Positions 16,800-24,819 of a stretch of 44,149 nucleotides of DNA are shown here, piece after piece. Below the pieces are notes generated by a model that was not told the origin of the DNA, did no database searches, and saw nothing but the letters and a program-made list of their open reading frames with translations. Location of the stretch: assembly GCF_006442815.1 (NCBI RefSeq), contig NZ_VFVL01000041.1, positions 1-44,149 on the forward strand, given 5' to 3'. Every line of letters begins with the position of its first letter. The stretch's first letter is position 1. The stretch is from Mesorhizobium sp. B2-4-3. GTDB taxonomy: Bacteria > Pseudomonadota > Alphaproteobacteria > Rhizobiales > Rhizobiaceae. The position numbers and the translations under genes are program-made.

Positions 16800-17201
16800 A
16801 TGTCCAGCTCGCATATCAGCGCTCAGACAAAGGCCGCCGCGACGTTGTCCGCAGCGGTAACAGACCGGTTTCTCGTCTCAGTGGCCAGGGTCGAAGGCCT
16901 TCGTCAGCGAGGCTTCAGTAATGACGAAATCTACAGGATAGTTAGTCCGCGACGCACGTTGGCCCGCCGCAAAGAGCGAAACGAAGCACTGACAGTTGCC
17001 GAATCCGATCGGGTTGTGCGGCTAGAGCGGATCTCTGCGATGGCAGATCGGGTATTCGGTAGCCACGAAAAAGCCCAACGTTGGCTCCGCAAGCACAGCA
17101 AGGTGCTCGGCGAGACACCTATCAGCCTGCTCCAGTCCGAGACAGGCGCCGTACTGGTGGAGGAAGAACTTCATCGCATTGACTATGGCATTTTTGCCTG
17201 A
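16800..17201 (+). CDS. Xre/ParS-type antitoxin (MbcA/DUF2384 family)
   Basis: This 133-residue protein has an N-terminal helical DNA-binding-like region (GLRQRGFSNDEIYRIVSPRRT, shortened HTH) and a C-terminal DUF2384 domain (ADRVFGSHEKAQRWLRK; LGETPISLLQSETGAVLVEE). The family neutralises RES toxins by blocking their active site. The ATG at 16800 has GGGACC upstream; a GTG 51 nt earlier would overlap the promoter and is rejected. The toxin start follows its stop by 2 nt, the usual antitoxin-first order. Confidence 0.93.
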   Translation: MSSSHISAQTKAAATLSAAVTDRFLVSVARVEGLRQRGFSNDEIYRIVSPRRTLARRKERNEALTVAESDRVVRLERISAMADRVFGSHEKAQRWLRKHSKVLGETPISLLQSETGAVLVEEELHRIDYGIFA

Positions 17202-17203
17202 GA

Positions 17204-17638
17204 ATGCGGCTCTGGCGTATCTCCAACTATGCCGACCTGTCTGGCATCGGCGGCACGCTGGGCGCTGGCCGCTGGCATTCCTTGGGAACACCCATCGTCT
17301 ATTGCGCTGATCATCCGGCGACGGCGCTTCTTGAGATACTGGTGCATCTCGACGCGGAAGACCTGCCTCAGACCTATCAGCTTCTGGAAATCGAAGTGCC
17401 GGACGGCGTGGCGATTGCGTCCGCCAACCTGCCAGCAGATTGGAAGAACAATCTGGCTATGACGCAGCAGCTCGGAACGAACTTTGTCACCGCCGCCACG
17501 CATGCGGTCATGGAGGTTCCCAGTGTCATCGTCCCGTTCACCAAGAACTTTCTTCTCAGCCCCAGCCTCCTGGCTCGCGACGGCATCCACATCGCCAGCG
17601 TCACCCAGCACCCGGTCGACACACGATTGCTGGGGTAA
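17204..17638 (+). CDS. RES-domain toxin, NAD+ degrading
   Basis: This 144-residue RES toxin has conserved pieces near the N-terminus (MRLWRIS), the Arg motif GRWHSLGTPIVYCADHPATA (starts about residue 22) and the glutamate in ALLEILVHL, followed by a C-terminal PSVIVP...NFLLSP region ending in HPVDTRLL. Characterised relatives (MbcT and the Pseudomonas RES toxin) consume NAD+ by phosphorolysis or hydrolysis and arrest growth. It is full length with all motifs I know of present, so it should be active and held by the Xre partner. Its stop is 3 nt from the stop of the convergent MipA gene. Confidence 0.93.
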   Translation: MRLWRISNYADLSGIGGTLGAGRWHSLGTPIVYCADHPATALLEILVHLDAEDLPQTYQLLEIEVPDGVAIASANLPADWKNNLAMTQQLGTNFVTAATHAVMEVPSVIVPFTKNFLLSPSLLARDGIHIASVTQHPVDTRLLG

Positions 17639-17641
17639 GAC

Positions 17642-18439
17642 CTACATCGTGAAATTGAAGCGGTAAGTGGTCGACACGCCGAACATCCACTGGTTGCGGT
17701 CGCCACGCTCCTTGACCAGGCTGGAATCGGCTGCCGGCCCCATCAAGCGCGAATACTCGGTGAAGACGCTCGCCGTCATCGGCTCGGTCACTTTCCAGGT
17801 GATCGCGCCACCGAGGCCTGTCGACTTCACACCGCCGCCTGGATGATATTCGCTGAGCCCCGATGCCACCGCCTCGGTGGCGTTGACGCCGTAATAGGCA
17901 TCAAAATAGTTGGACGAGGCGAAGGACACGCGCGGCCCGCCCGAGATGCGCACCGTCGGCGTGATGTCGTAAAAAGCGTCTGCCGCGATGTCTGCGACGA
18001 AGCCGTTGTGGGAGCGGATGCCATGCCGCAACTCGGCGCGAGCGCGCAGCCAGTCCAGCGGATAGAACTCGAAGAAGCCGCCCACCTCACCGCCGAAGCG
18101 CACCGGGTCGAGGCCTTGAAGTTCGTCCTTGCTGGTGCGATGGAACAGGAACTTGCCGGTCAGACCGGCGCGCACGGAGCCGTCGTCGATCAGCGCCAGC
18201 GAGATGTTGTCGTTGCGCGAGGTGAAGCGCGCCTCTGGGCCGACCTTGCCCAGCGAGATGATCGGCTGGGCGCTGAACATATATTTCTTGCCGCCCTCGA
18301 AATTCGGCGCGACCAGGCCGGTGGCGCCGAGCGTCAGGTACCAATCGCCGGATATCCAGCTGCCCTCACCCGCGTGGGCGGCGGACAGGGTGAAAAGGCC
18401 TATGGCGACGGCCAGCGGAATCTTCCTGACAATACGCAT
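17642..18439 (-). CDS. MipA/OmpV-family outer membrane protein
   Basis: The 265-residue product has a Sec signal peptide (KIPLAVAIGLFTLSAAHA) followed by alternating beta strands. Family markers are DWYLTLGATGLVAPNFEGGKK near the mature start, GPRVSFASSNY with YFDAYYGV, the GLGGAITW segment, and a C-terminal strand ending in aromatic residues (TTYRFNF). MipA of Escherichia coli scaffolds a lytic transglycosylase with a penicillin-binding protein; the role here is unknown. The ATG at 18439 has AAGGGGTG just upstream; a GTG 6 nt earlier is part of that site. Confidence 0.9.
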   Translation of the reverse strand: MRIVRKIPLAVAIGLFTLSAAHAGEGSWISGDWYLTLGATGLVAPNFEGGKKYMFSAQPIISLGKVGPEARFTSRNDNISLALIDDGSVRAGLTGKFLFHRTSKDELQGLDPVRFGGEVGGFFEFYPLDWLRARAELRHGIRSHNGFVADIAADAFYDITPTVRISGGPRVSFASSNYFDAYYGVNATEAVASGLSEYHPGGGVKSTGLGGAITWKVTEPMTASVFTEYSRLMGPAADSSLVKERGDRNQWMFGVSTTYRFNFTM

Positions 18440-18551
18440 CGTCACCCCTTACGCGAAACGCGCCGGCGGCACCACCTGCCAGCGCTCAAGCCATGCCGTG
18501 CATTCGGTAAAATTTGATTTAAAATCGGCAACATCGGAACCGACAGGCGAA

Positions 18552-18658
18552 CTAAAGCGCGTCGCGCCGAAGCGGATTCAGGCGACGCGCTTTAGGCCTT
18601 GTTTTCATGCATGTCGTTATCCGCAAAACCGCTGCACACTTTTGCGCGACATGCATTA
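18552..18658. repeat. Structured two-hairpin repeat, copy 1 (107 bp)
   Basis: The first hairpin has 14-bp arms CTAAAGCGCGTCGC (18552-18565) and GCGACGCGCTTTAG (18582-18595). After a linker with TTGTTTT comes the second, with 10-bp arms ATGCATGTCG (18607-18616) and CGACATGCAT (18647-18656) around a loop containing AAAACCGCTGCACACTTTT. A near-identical copy lies at 24713-24819 in the same orientation, and a relative with different stems at 42019-42120. Its edge supplies the TAA stop of the adjacent glycosyltransferase gene. Confidence 0.92.
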
Positions 18659-19771
18659 GCCGACACGCCGGTTGCGGCGCAACGTCTCTATCAGGTCGCA
18701 GGCTGCTTCCAATCCGCCGGTAAGCGGATTGGACGCACCGTAGGCAAGAGCCGCCTCGCGCCATTGGTCCCGGACCACCGGGTCGCCGGCTTTCAGGATT
18801 GCCTGTCGCCAGATTTCGGGGTCGTCGCGATTGGCCACAACCAGTCCCGCCCCGCTGGCTCCGACATATTTTGCATATCCGCAGGCGTCCGATACGATGA
18901 CCGGCAGGCCGTTTGCGAGCGCCTCGAGAATAACCGTGCCCGTATTTTCCAGGCGAGCCGGGTGCAGCATGAAGTCGCTCGCGACCACGATCGCCGGGAT
19001 GTCCTCCTGGATGCCCAGCAGAGTGACCCTTTTCGATATGCCGGCTTTGGCAATCAGGCCGAGAAGCCGCTTTTCCTCCTCGCTGTTCTTTCGAAGGCCG
19101 GCGACTAGCCAATGGATCTCCGGGAACGGCTGAAGCGCTTTTATCGCCCGGTCGAGACCCTTCACCTTCAACCTGTTGGCGATGGTCAAGGCGATGACCG
19201 TTTCGCGCGGAAGCCCAAAACGATCGCGGATCTCATTGCGGTCGACAGTCAGCAGCTCCGGCCTGCGGCGCTTCGGATCGAGCGTCGGGCCGACGACGTG
19301 AATGCGGGATTCCTCCGACCGCCAGAAGTCGCGGTAAAGCGTTGCCTGGTGTTCGCTGAGCGCAATGATCTGCACGGCGTGGCCAGGGGCAAAGATCATC
19401 GATTCGAGCTTCTGCTGGCGCATGAAACGGGGCGAAAACGGCCGCCACCACCCGAGCTTCGACGCAAAATAGGGCGGGTCGCCGGCATAGTAGATATCCA
19501 GGCCCGCCATCTTGTTGAAACCGACCACGCAGTCGAAGTCCCGCCTGGCCGTCAGCACGGTCCTGCCCAGCGCATATTCGGTGCCAGGGTTCGAGAGAAC
19601 CCGTGCCGGCTGGATTTTTATCGCAGCCGAACTCTCGACATGACCGACCTGGCGGGTCGTCAGGATCGTCACGCTATGGCCCCGCCGGACCAGTCGGTCG
19701 CTGATGTTGAGACAATCCCTTTGCAGCCCCCCATTCATGAAGAGGGCAGAGATTGCGCAGCAGATTCTCAT
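18656..19771 (-). CDS. Glycosyltransferase family 4
   Basis: This 371-residue GT-B enzyme starts MRICCAISALFMNGGLQR, with the Gly-rich acceptor loop expected of GT4 enzymes such as WaaG. The nucleotide-sugar half has TIANRLKVKGLDRAI, GIQEDIPAIVVASDFMLHPA and the family motif E(x7)E region in ENTGTVILEALANGLPVI. The donor and acceptor cannot be read from sequence. The ATG at 19771 has GGAAA about 8 nt upstream; the frame is open 75 nt further but without homology. Its stop codon lies within the terminal bases of the repeat at 18552-18658. It is divergent from the other sugar-transfer genes to its right. Confidence 0.9.
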   Translation of the reverse strand: MRICCAISALFMNGGLQRDCLNISDRLVRRGHSVTILTTRQVGHVESSAAIKIQPARVLSNPGTEYALGRTVLTARRDFDCVVGFNKMAGLDIYYAGDPPYFASKLGWWRPFSPRFMRQQKLESMIFAPGHAVQIIALSEHQATLYRDFWRSEESRIHVVGPTLDPKRRRPELLTVDRNEIRDRFGLPRETVIALTIANRLKVKGLDRAIKALQPFPEIHWLVAGLRKNSEEEKRLLGLIAKAGISKRVTLLGIQEDIPAIVVASDFMLHPARLENTGTVILEALANGLPVIVSDACGYAKYVGASGAGLVVANRDDPEIWRQAILKAGDPVVRDQWREAALAYGASNPLTGGLEAACDLIETLRRNRRVG

Positions 19772-19853
19772 CTCATTTTCCGGAGCGCCGCCCCACCCCC
19801 AAGTCAGATCGGAGAGAGACCCCGGGTGCGCCCCAGACTTCCCCATTCAAACA

Positions 19854-19886
19854 AACACGGCCGGGCGCTCAAATGTTGGCCGTGTT
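19854..19886. repeat. Inverted repeat between divergent glycosyltransferase genes
   Basis: AACACGGCC (19854-19862) and GGCCGTGTT (19878-19886) are perfect 9-bp arms with a 15-nt spacer, within the 156-bp divergent promoter region. It could be an operator for both directions. Confidence 0.5.
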
Positions 19887-19927
19887 GAAACCACGCATAT
19901 GCTGTATATAGCCGGTTATCAAGAGAC

Positions 19928-20935
19928 TTGGATGCTGTTGCATTCGAGCTTTTTAAAAAAACTCAACTGGAGCGCGCTCATGAAAATTCCACGGGGCGAT
20001 CGTGGCTGCCAAGCCGGGCTCGACTGAAAGTCGCGACAGCCGTGCCAAAGTCCCTGCGCGAATATGACTTGCGGCAATGGCTGAGGCTTCAGCCGCTGCT
20101 GCATGCCGTCAAGACTGCCCGTTACCGGAAAATCGACCGGAGGTTTCTGCGTCAGCCGCTCAAGGATGGCGACATCCAGGGCATCCGTGCCGCCGCCCGG
20201 GGTCGCCATGTCCTGCTTACCGTTGCTTTCGGCGATGCTCAGTGCCTGGATCTGCAGTTGCGGCTGACGAGACGACTTGTTCGCCATGATCTCCACATCG
20301 TTGCCGACAACAGCATCGGCGAAGCGTCCGCGGGCAAGAACAGGCAGGTATGCGCGGTTCACGGCGCCGCCTATGTCAGGCTACCGGCCAATCCGTGGAC
20401 CGTAAGGAACCCGAGCCGGTCCCACGGCGCGGCGCTCAATTGGATGTGGCACAATATCCTGAAGCCTGGCGCGCCGGCCGCGTTCGGATTCCTCGACCAG
20501 GATCTTTTCCCGACGAAGCCATGCGACCCCTTCGAACCTCTTGAAGACGCGCCATTTCACGGCGATCTCCGCTGGGCAGGCTCGCGATGGTATTTGTGGG
20601 CGGGCTATTGTTTTTTTCGATTCGACGCCGTCAGCCGCCAGCCTCTCGATTTCGGACTCGACTGGTTCGCCGGCCTCGACACCGGCGGAGCCAACTGGGA
20701 GGCGCTCTATCGGGATGTGGATCCGAACACTGTGCCGCAAAGGCCGATAACCGCATTCGCGGCCTTGCCTGGGGTTGAGCTCAGACAGGCCTATTGCGAA
20801 TGGCGGGGAAGCTGGCTTCATGAAGTCGGCCTCGATGGCGACCTTTCTTTGAAGGCTGGAAAGCGCGAGGCGGTCCTGCGACTGCTCGCTCCCGCGCTTG
20901 AGATCGCGCTCGGATCGGCCGGACAAAGAGATTGA
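19928..20935 (+). CDS. Unrecognised protein in glycan cluster, possible GT-A-like glycosyltransferase
   Basis: I do not recognise the family. The reading frame gives up to 335 residues from a TTG at 19928; a GTG at 20042 (VPKSLREYDLRQWLR) is a plausible shorter start, and neither has a strong ribosome site. Visible features are a Rossmann-like strand HVLLTVAFGDAQCLDLQLRL, a strand HDLHIVADNS, and an acidic triad FGFLDQDLFP that resembles the metal-binding DxD of GT-A enzymes, followed by an aromatic-rich GSRWYLWAGYCFFRFD. Its position directly before a GT2 and a GT4 gene supports a sugar-transfer or glycan-modifying role, but this is inference. No membrane segment or signal is seen. Confidence 0.65.
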   Translation: MDAVAFELFKKTQLERAHENSTGRSWLPSRARLKVATAVPKSLREYDLRQWLRLQPLLHAVKTARYRKIDRRFLRQPLKDGDIQGIRAAARGRHVLLTVAFGDAQCLDLQLRLTRRLVRHDLHIVADNSIGEASAGKNRQVCAVHGAAYVRLPANPWTVRNPSRSHGAALNWMWHNILKPGAPAAFGFLDQDLFPTKPCDPFEPLEDAPFHGDLRWAGSRWYLWAGYCFFRFDAVSRQPLDFGLDWFAGLDTGGANWEALYRDVDPNTVPQRPITAFAALPGVELRQAYCEWRGSWLHEVGLDGDLSLKAGKREAVLRLLAPALEIALGSAGQRD

Positions 20936-21045
20936 CAGTCGACAGACCGACGAAACTTTGGAATTGGAATTTTGAAACCAGGCCGCCGACATTCGACAAT
21001 TCAGCGGCCATTCGGTCACGACCGATTATAGCAAGGAAAGTTCCA

Positions 21046-22011
21046 TTGCCGACAGTGAGCGTGATCATTCCGGTGCGAGACGGCGCGCAATATGTCGGCG
21101 AGGCCCTGCAAAGCATCCTGGACCAGGATCTGGCGGATATCGAAGTCATCGTCGTCGACGATGGATCTCGCGACGACAGCGCCGCGATCGCGACGTCGAT
21201 CAGTGACCGCGACAGCCGCGTCAGGCTTGTCGCCAACCGCGGCAAGGGGATCGTCGATGCGCTGAACATGGGGCTTTCGCTCGCGCAGGCCCCTCTTGTG
21301 GCGCGCATGGATTGTGACGATGTCTCGCTGCCCGGCAGGTTGCGCCTGCAGGTGGCGTGTTTCGACGCGGATGCCGATCTGCAGCTGCTCGGTACGGCGG
21401 GATTGCAGATCGACCGGGACGGAAACCCGTTAAGGCCGCTCGACGTTCCCGCCGGCGGCGACCCGTTGCGCGACGCGCTTGCCAGGTACAATCCCATGCT
21501 TCATCCGACAGTGATGTTCCGGACCGAGGCCGTCCGGCGCGCGGGAGGCTACCGCCGCGCGTTCACCTATGCGGAAGACTACGATCTATGGCTGCGGCTT
21601 TCCGAAACGGGAAAACTGGCCAACATGGAAGTGCCACTCGTGAAGCTGAGATCGCATCCGGGACAGGTATCGCGCATGAAGGAAGATCAGCAAAAGGCAG
21701 CCGCTGCATTGGCCAGGCAGTCGGCGCTGCTGCGTCGCCATCGCGCCGAGCCGTTCGACGCGAACGGCCAACCCGCGCAGGCCGTCGCAAGCTTTCTGGC
21801 GTCGCGCGCCGCCACGGGGGTTGGCATCTCCAGCCCGGAAAGACGCGACATCGAGTTGCTGCTGCGAACAGCGGACATACCCCTGGCCCTCACGCTAAAG
21901 CTGCTGCTCCTCGCGGCTGTCGGCGCGCCCTCCTTCAGGACGCTCGCGCTGGGACCTCGACTGGCCTGGCGCAGGATGATTGCGCGCACGCCAAGAATGC
22001 GGCTCAACTGA
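21046..22011 (+). CDS. Glycosyltransferase family 2
   Basis: This 321-residue GT-A enzyme has the N-terminal nucleotide fold VSVIIPVRDGAQYVGEALQS, IEVIVVDDGSRDDS, the metal-binding DxD in VARMDCDDVS, and the acceptor region RAFTYAEDYDLWLRLSE (the ED catalytic base motif). It resembles rhamnosyl/galactosyl-type GT2 enzymes of cell-surface polysaccharide synthesis. I place the start at TTG 21046 because AAGGAA lies about 7 nt before it and PTVSVIIPV is the usual beginning; the frame is open 114 nt further to a TTG overlapping the previous stop. The C-terminus has a hydrophobic helix (LALTLKLLLLAAVG), perhaps a membrane contact. Confidence 0.92.
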   Translation: MPTVSVIIPVRDGAQYVGEALQSILDQDLADIEVIVVDDGSRDDSAAIATSISDRDSRVRLVANRGKGIVDALNMGLSLAQAPLVARMDCDDVSLPGRLRLQVACFDADADLQLLGTAGLQIDRDGNPLRPLDVPAGGDPLRDALARYNPMLHPTVMFRTEAVRRAGGYRRAFTYAEDYDLWLRLSETGKLANMEVPLVKLRSHPGQVSRMKEDQQKAAAALARQSALLRRHRAEPFDANGQPAQAVASFLASRAATGVGISSPERRDIELLLRTADIPLALTLKLLLLAAVGAPSFRTLALGPRLAWRRMIARTPRMRLN

Positions 22012-22021
22012 TGCGGCCCGA

Positions 22022-23452
22022 ATGATGCGTCTCGTCGTCGATCTCTCGAGCATGGTGCGTTGGCTCGGCCCTCCGGTCGGCATGGTCCGCGTGCAACGCC
22101 ACTACGCGGCCGCGGCGGCGGCATTCAAGGCTTCCGATGTGGCGTTCACCGTGTTCGACCCGATCGAGCGGGTGCTTAGACAGGTTTCGCCTGGTATGGC
22201 GGCGGAAATCATCGCCGGCGACATTTCGTGCGACATGAGCTTTTACCCGGACCCAGCACGCATCAAGATTAGGTTTTACGATCGCTGGCCGAAATGGGCG
22301 CGGCGATTGCTGATGACGATCATAAGACCGCGCCGGATGCTGATAACGGAAATCGGCGCGTTCGGCCGGCGCCATCCCGACAGCCCTTTTCTTCGTTTCC
22401 TCGAGCGGATCGAAAGCCGGCTGATGAAGGAAAACGAGCGGCGGCAGGTCGCTCGCGAGGGTGGTTCACGCGCTCGTATCGTGCCGCTCAGGACCGTGGC
22501 CGGCGACAAACACGATCTTTCGCCCGGCGACCATCTGCTGTTGATGAACAGCGACTGGGCGCATACCGATATCGAGGTCATTTCGCGCGAGGCGCGCTCC
22601 GCCGGCGCAAAGCTCATCGTGCTCTTGAACGACATCATTCCGATCCAATTTCCCGAATGGTACAAGCCGCATGACGTCAGGAGATTCACGGACTATGTGA
22701 ATTTGGCGATGAGGCTGGCAGACCGCTTCATCCTGACGTCGAGGCGCGTCACCACCGATGTCGAGGACTATGCCGCCAAGCTCGGCATCCACCTGCCGCA
22801 GCTGAAGCAGGTTCCTCTCGGCTGCGACAGCGCCCGCAAACCGAAGGCGGACGGCCGCCTGCCGGACGGGATCGAGACCGATCGCTATATCCTGTTCGTT
22901 TCCACCATCGAACCGCGCAAGAACCATTCGCTGCTCATGGATGTCTGGAGGCGCATCGTCCTAGACGGAACGGTCGCGCGCAGCGGCATGAAGCTGGTTT
23001 TCGTCGGCCGCAGCGGCTGGATGGTCGACGGGGTCCTGGCGAGCCTTCACAGCCATCCCGACTACGGCAAGAGCCTTGTCCATCTCGACAACGTCGACGA
23101 CGCGACGTTGTCCCGCCTTTACCGCAACAGTGCGTTCTGCGTGTACCCATCGTTCTACGAAGGATATGGGCTGCCGCCCGTGGAGGCGCTGGCCTATGGG
23201 AAGGCGCTGATCGCCTCCACGGGCGGAGCCATCGCCGAAGTGGTCGGCTCGTCGGGACTCTGCCTTGATCCGCTCGACGTCGAAGGTTGGGAAAACGCCA
23301 TGCGGGAGTGGATCACCTCGCCCGCGGCCCGTGCTCCATACGAAGCGAAGGCCGCAGAATTCGTGGCGCGAGGCTGGGAGCAGGCCGGCCGGGAGACACT
23401 GGAGGCGACGCTTGCGCCGTTCCCGGACGAAGTCCGGCCGGCGCGACAATAG
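22022..23452 (+). CDS. Glycosyltransferase family 4 (mannosyltransferase-like)
   Basis: The 476-residue GT-B enzyme starts MMRLVVDLSSMVRWLGPPVGMVRV. The C-terminal donor half has ILFVSTIEPRKNHSLLMDVW, GMKLVFVGRSGW, LVHLDNVDDATLSRLYRNS and the GT4 motif PSFYEGYGLPPVEALAYGKA with two spaced glutamates, as in WbdB/MtfB-type mannosyltransferases. Two adjacent ATGs (22022 and 22025) begin 10 nt after the preceding GT2 stop, so it is in one operon with it. The long N-terminal half (about 260 residues, including a basic YDRWPKWARRLLMTIIRPRR stretch) may contact the membrane. Confidence 0.92.
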   Translation: MMRLVVDLSSMVRWLGPPVGMVRVQRHYAAAAAAFKASDVAFTVFDPIERVLRQVSPGMAAEIIAGDISCDMSFYPDPARIKIRFYDRWPKWARRLLMTIIRPRRMLITEIGAFGRRHPDSPFLRFLERIESRLMKENERRQVAREGGSRARIVPLRTVAGDKHDLSPGDHLLLMNSDWAHTDIEVISREARSAGAKLIVLLNDIIPIQFPEWYKPHDVRRFTDYVNLAMRLADRFILTSRRVTTDVEDYAAKLGIHLPQLKQVPLGCDSARKPKADGRLPDGIETDRYILFVSTIEPRKNHSLLMDVWRRIVLDGTVARSGMKLVFVGRSGWMVDGVLASLHSHPDYGKSLVHLDNVDDATLSRLYRNSAFCVYPSFYEGYGLPPVEALAYGKALIASTGGAIAEVVGSSGLCLDPLDVEGWENAMREWITSPAARAPYEAKAAEFVARGWEQAGRETLEATLAPFPDEVRPARQ

Positions 23453-23460
23453 CCGCCTTT

Positions 23461-23605
23461 ATGGTTGCCGGGATACGCGGCTTGCCTTCGGGGTATTCCG
23501 GAACCGGCTCAGGGTTTCGTCGACGATGTAGCGACCGATCTCACCCCGGCGCTTGAAGGAAAGCGCATACCCGCCCGGTGGCTAACAAATCGTCGCGATT
23601 CATGA
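23461..23605 (+). pseudogene. Decayed N-terminus of a DUF1972-type glycosyltransferase
   Basis: From the ATG at 23461 the frame reads MVAGIRGLPSGYSGT, which matches the opening GIRGLPxxYSGxET of GT4 enzymes with the DUF1972 domain. Homology is then lost in that frame and continues one frame over from 23516 as FVDDVATDLTPALEGKR, ending at a TGA (23603). So about 48 codons of a fifth glycosyltransferase remain, frameshifted and truncated. It begins 8 nt after the stop of the GT4 gene, where the next operon member would be. The identification rests on a short motif, so certainty is moderate. Confidence 0.55.
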
Positions 23606-23732
23606 GCGCGGTGGAAGGTCATGGACAGCCGGCCGCCCGCGGGTTCGGCCCGTGTTGCTGGACGGACAATGCCATTGGGTTTAGCTTCCTTTCGCCGCAC
23701 GACCGGTGGTGAATTTCGAGGGAGATGAAACC

Positions 23733-24287
23733 ATGACTTTGCCAAGCGACGCCCTGAAGGACACGATCGGCCAGACGCGGGACAAATGGGGATGGTTCGT
23801 GGCGCTCGGCGTGCTGCTGCTGGTCTTCGGCGGCATCGCCTTCGGCAATCTGTTCATCGCCACCGTCGCCTCGGTCTATGTCGTCGGCTGGCTGATGCTG
23901 ATGGCAGGTGTCATCGAGATCATCCACGCCTTCGGGGTCAAGACCTGGGGACGTTTCTTCTACTGGCTGCTGAGCGGCCTGCTCTATGCCGTCGCCGGGT
24001 TCTTCGCCTTCGACAATCCGCTGCTCGCCTCGGCGGTGCTGACGCTGCTGTTGGCCATCGCGCTGGTCGCTTCGGGGCTTCTGCGGTCCTGGGTGGCCTT
24101 CAATCACCGGCCGCAGCAAGGCTGGGGATGGCTGCTCGCGGCCGGCATCATCACCATTCTGCTCGGCCTGATGATCGCCATGGGCTGGCCGGTGAACAGC
24201 CTTTGGGTGCTGGGCATATTCCTGGCGATCGACCTGGTGTTCCAGGGCTGGAGCTTCATCGCCATCGGGCTGGCGCTGAAGCGATAG
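23733..24287 (+). CDS. HdeD-family membrane protein (DUF308)
   Basis: This 184-residue inner-membrane protein has six predicted hydrophobic helices in three hairpin pairs. Typical HdeD features are WGWFVALGVLLLVFGGIAFG, the GWLMLMAGVIEIIHAF segment, the W-rich RPQQGWGWLLAAGI loop and a final helix LGIFLAIDLVFQGW. HdeD of Escherichia coli is linked to acid resistance at high cell density; the role here is unknown. The ATG at 23733 has GGGAG about 10 nt upstream. It ends 7 nt from the stop of the convergent DMT gene. Confidence 0.92.
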   Translation: MTLPSDALKDTIGQTRDKWGWFVALGVLLLVFGGIAFGNLFIATVASVYVVGWLMLMAGVIEIIHAFGVKTWGRFFYWLLSGLLYAVAGFFAFDNPLLASAVLTLLLAIALVASGLLRSWVAFNHRPQQGWGWLLAAGIITILLGLMIAMGWPVNSLWVLGIFLAIDLVFQGWSFIAIGLALKR

Positions 24288-24294
24288 GCCTCCG

Positions 24295-24621
24295 TCAGTC
24301 GACGTTGAGAAGCGCGACCGCGACGAGTGCCAGCGCAATGCCCAGATATTGCGCTCTGGAAACTTCTTCCTTGAAGACGAGCGCGCCGACCAGGACCGCG
24401 CCGGCCACCACGATCGTATTGACCAGCGCACCGGTGACGGCAAGATTCAGCCGCGTGTTGATGAAAGCAAACGCGAAATAGCCGACCGGCGACAGAAGCA
24501 CGACGATGGCCAGGCTACGGCCGCTGCCGGTCTTGCCCCAATGCGCGCTAAGTCCATCGCACAGAATGAACAGCGCCGCGCAGAGCAGGACAACGGCCCA
24601 CACCATCAGATCTATCTTCAT
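24295..24621 (-). CDS. Small DMT-superfamily (EamA-like) membrane protein
   Basis: The 108-residue protein has four predicted helices (MVWAVVLLCAALFILCDGL; SLAIVVLLSPVGYFAFAF; TGALVNTIVVAGAVLVGALVF; YLGIALALVAVALLNV). The last two have the EamA/SMR C-terminal pattern with FKEE between them. This is the size of a half EamA unit or a small multidrug resistance protein, which would work as a dimer. The substrate is unknown. I choose the ATG at 24621 (MKIDLMVW) because upstream codons are not conserved in character; AGAAAG precedes it. It lies inside the segment bounded by the two 107-bp repeats. Confidence 0.85.
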   Translation of the reverse strand: MKIDLMVWAVVLLCAALFILCDGLSAHWGKTGSGRSLAIVVLLSPVGYFAFAFINTRLNLAVTGALVNTIVVAGAVLVGALVFKEEVSRAQYLGIALALVAVALLNVD

Positions 24622-24712
24622 TAGCGCTTTCTGCACAATCAAGCGCCCGCATTCGGTGAAATGCTTCACCATGCGGGTCGGCCTTTTGATTGAGCGGCAG
24701 ACCGAAGACGAT

Positions 24713-24819
24713 CTAAAGCGCGTCACGCTGAAGCGGATTCAGGCGACGCGCTTTAGGCCGTTGTTTTCATGCATGTCGTTATCGCAAAACCGCTGCACAC
24801 TTTTGCGCGACATGCATTA
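24713..24819. repeat. Structured two-hairpin repeat, copy 2 (107 bp)
   Basis: This copy is the same length and orientation as the one at 18552-18658, with only a few differences, such as GTCAC for GTCGC in the first stem and one-base shifts in the linkers that cancel in length. The loop AAAACCGCTGCACACTTTT is identical. Its edge supplies the TAA stop codon of ribF (24819-24817), exactly as copy 1 does for the glycosyltransferase. The two copies bound about 6.05 kb as direct repeats. Confidence 0.92.

Noticed and set aside
16609..16860. Plus-strand 83-codon frame before the antitoxin
   Set aside because: It overlaps the promoter and antitoxin start in another frame and has no recognisable domain.
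19980..20027. Small plus-strand frame ATGAAAATTCC with GGAG upstream
   Set aside because: Although the start looks good, it ends after 15 codons and is in a different frame from the following gene; possibly a leader peptide, but unsupported.
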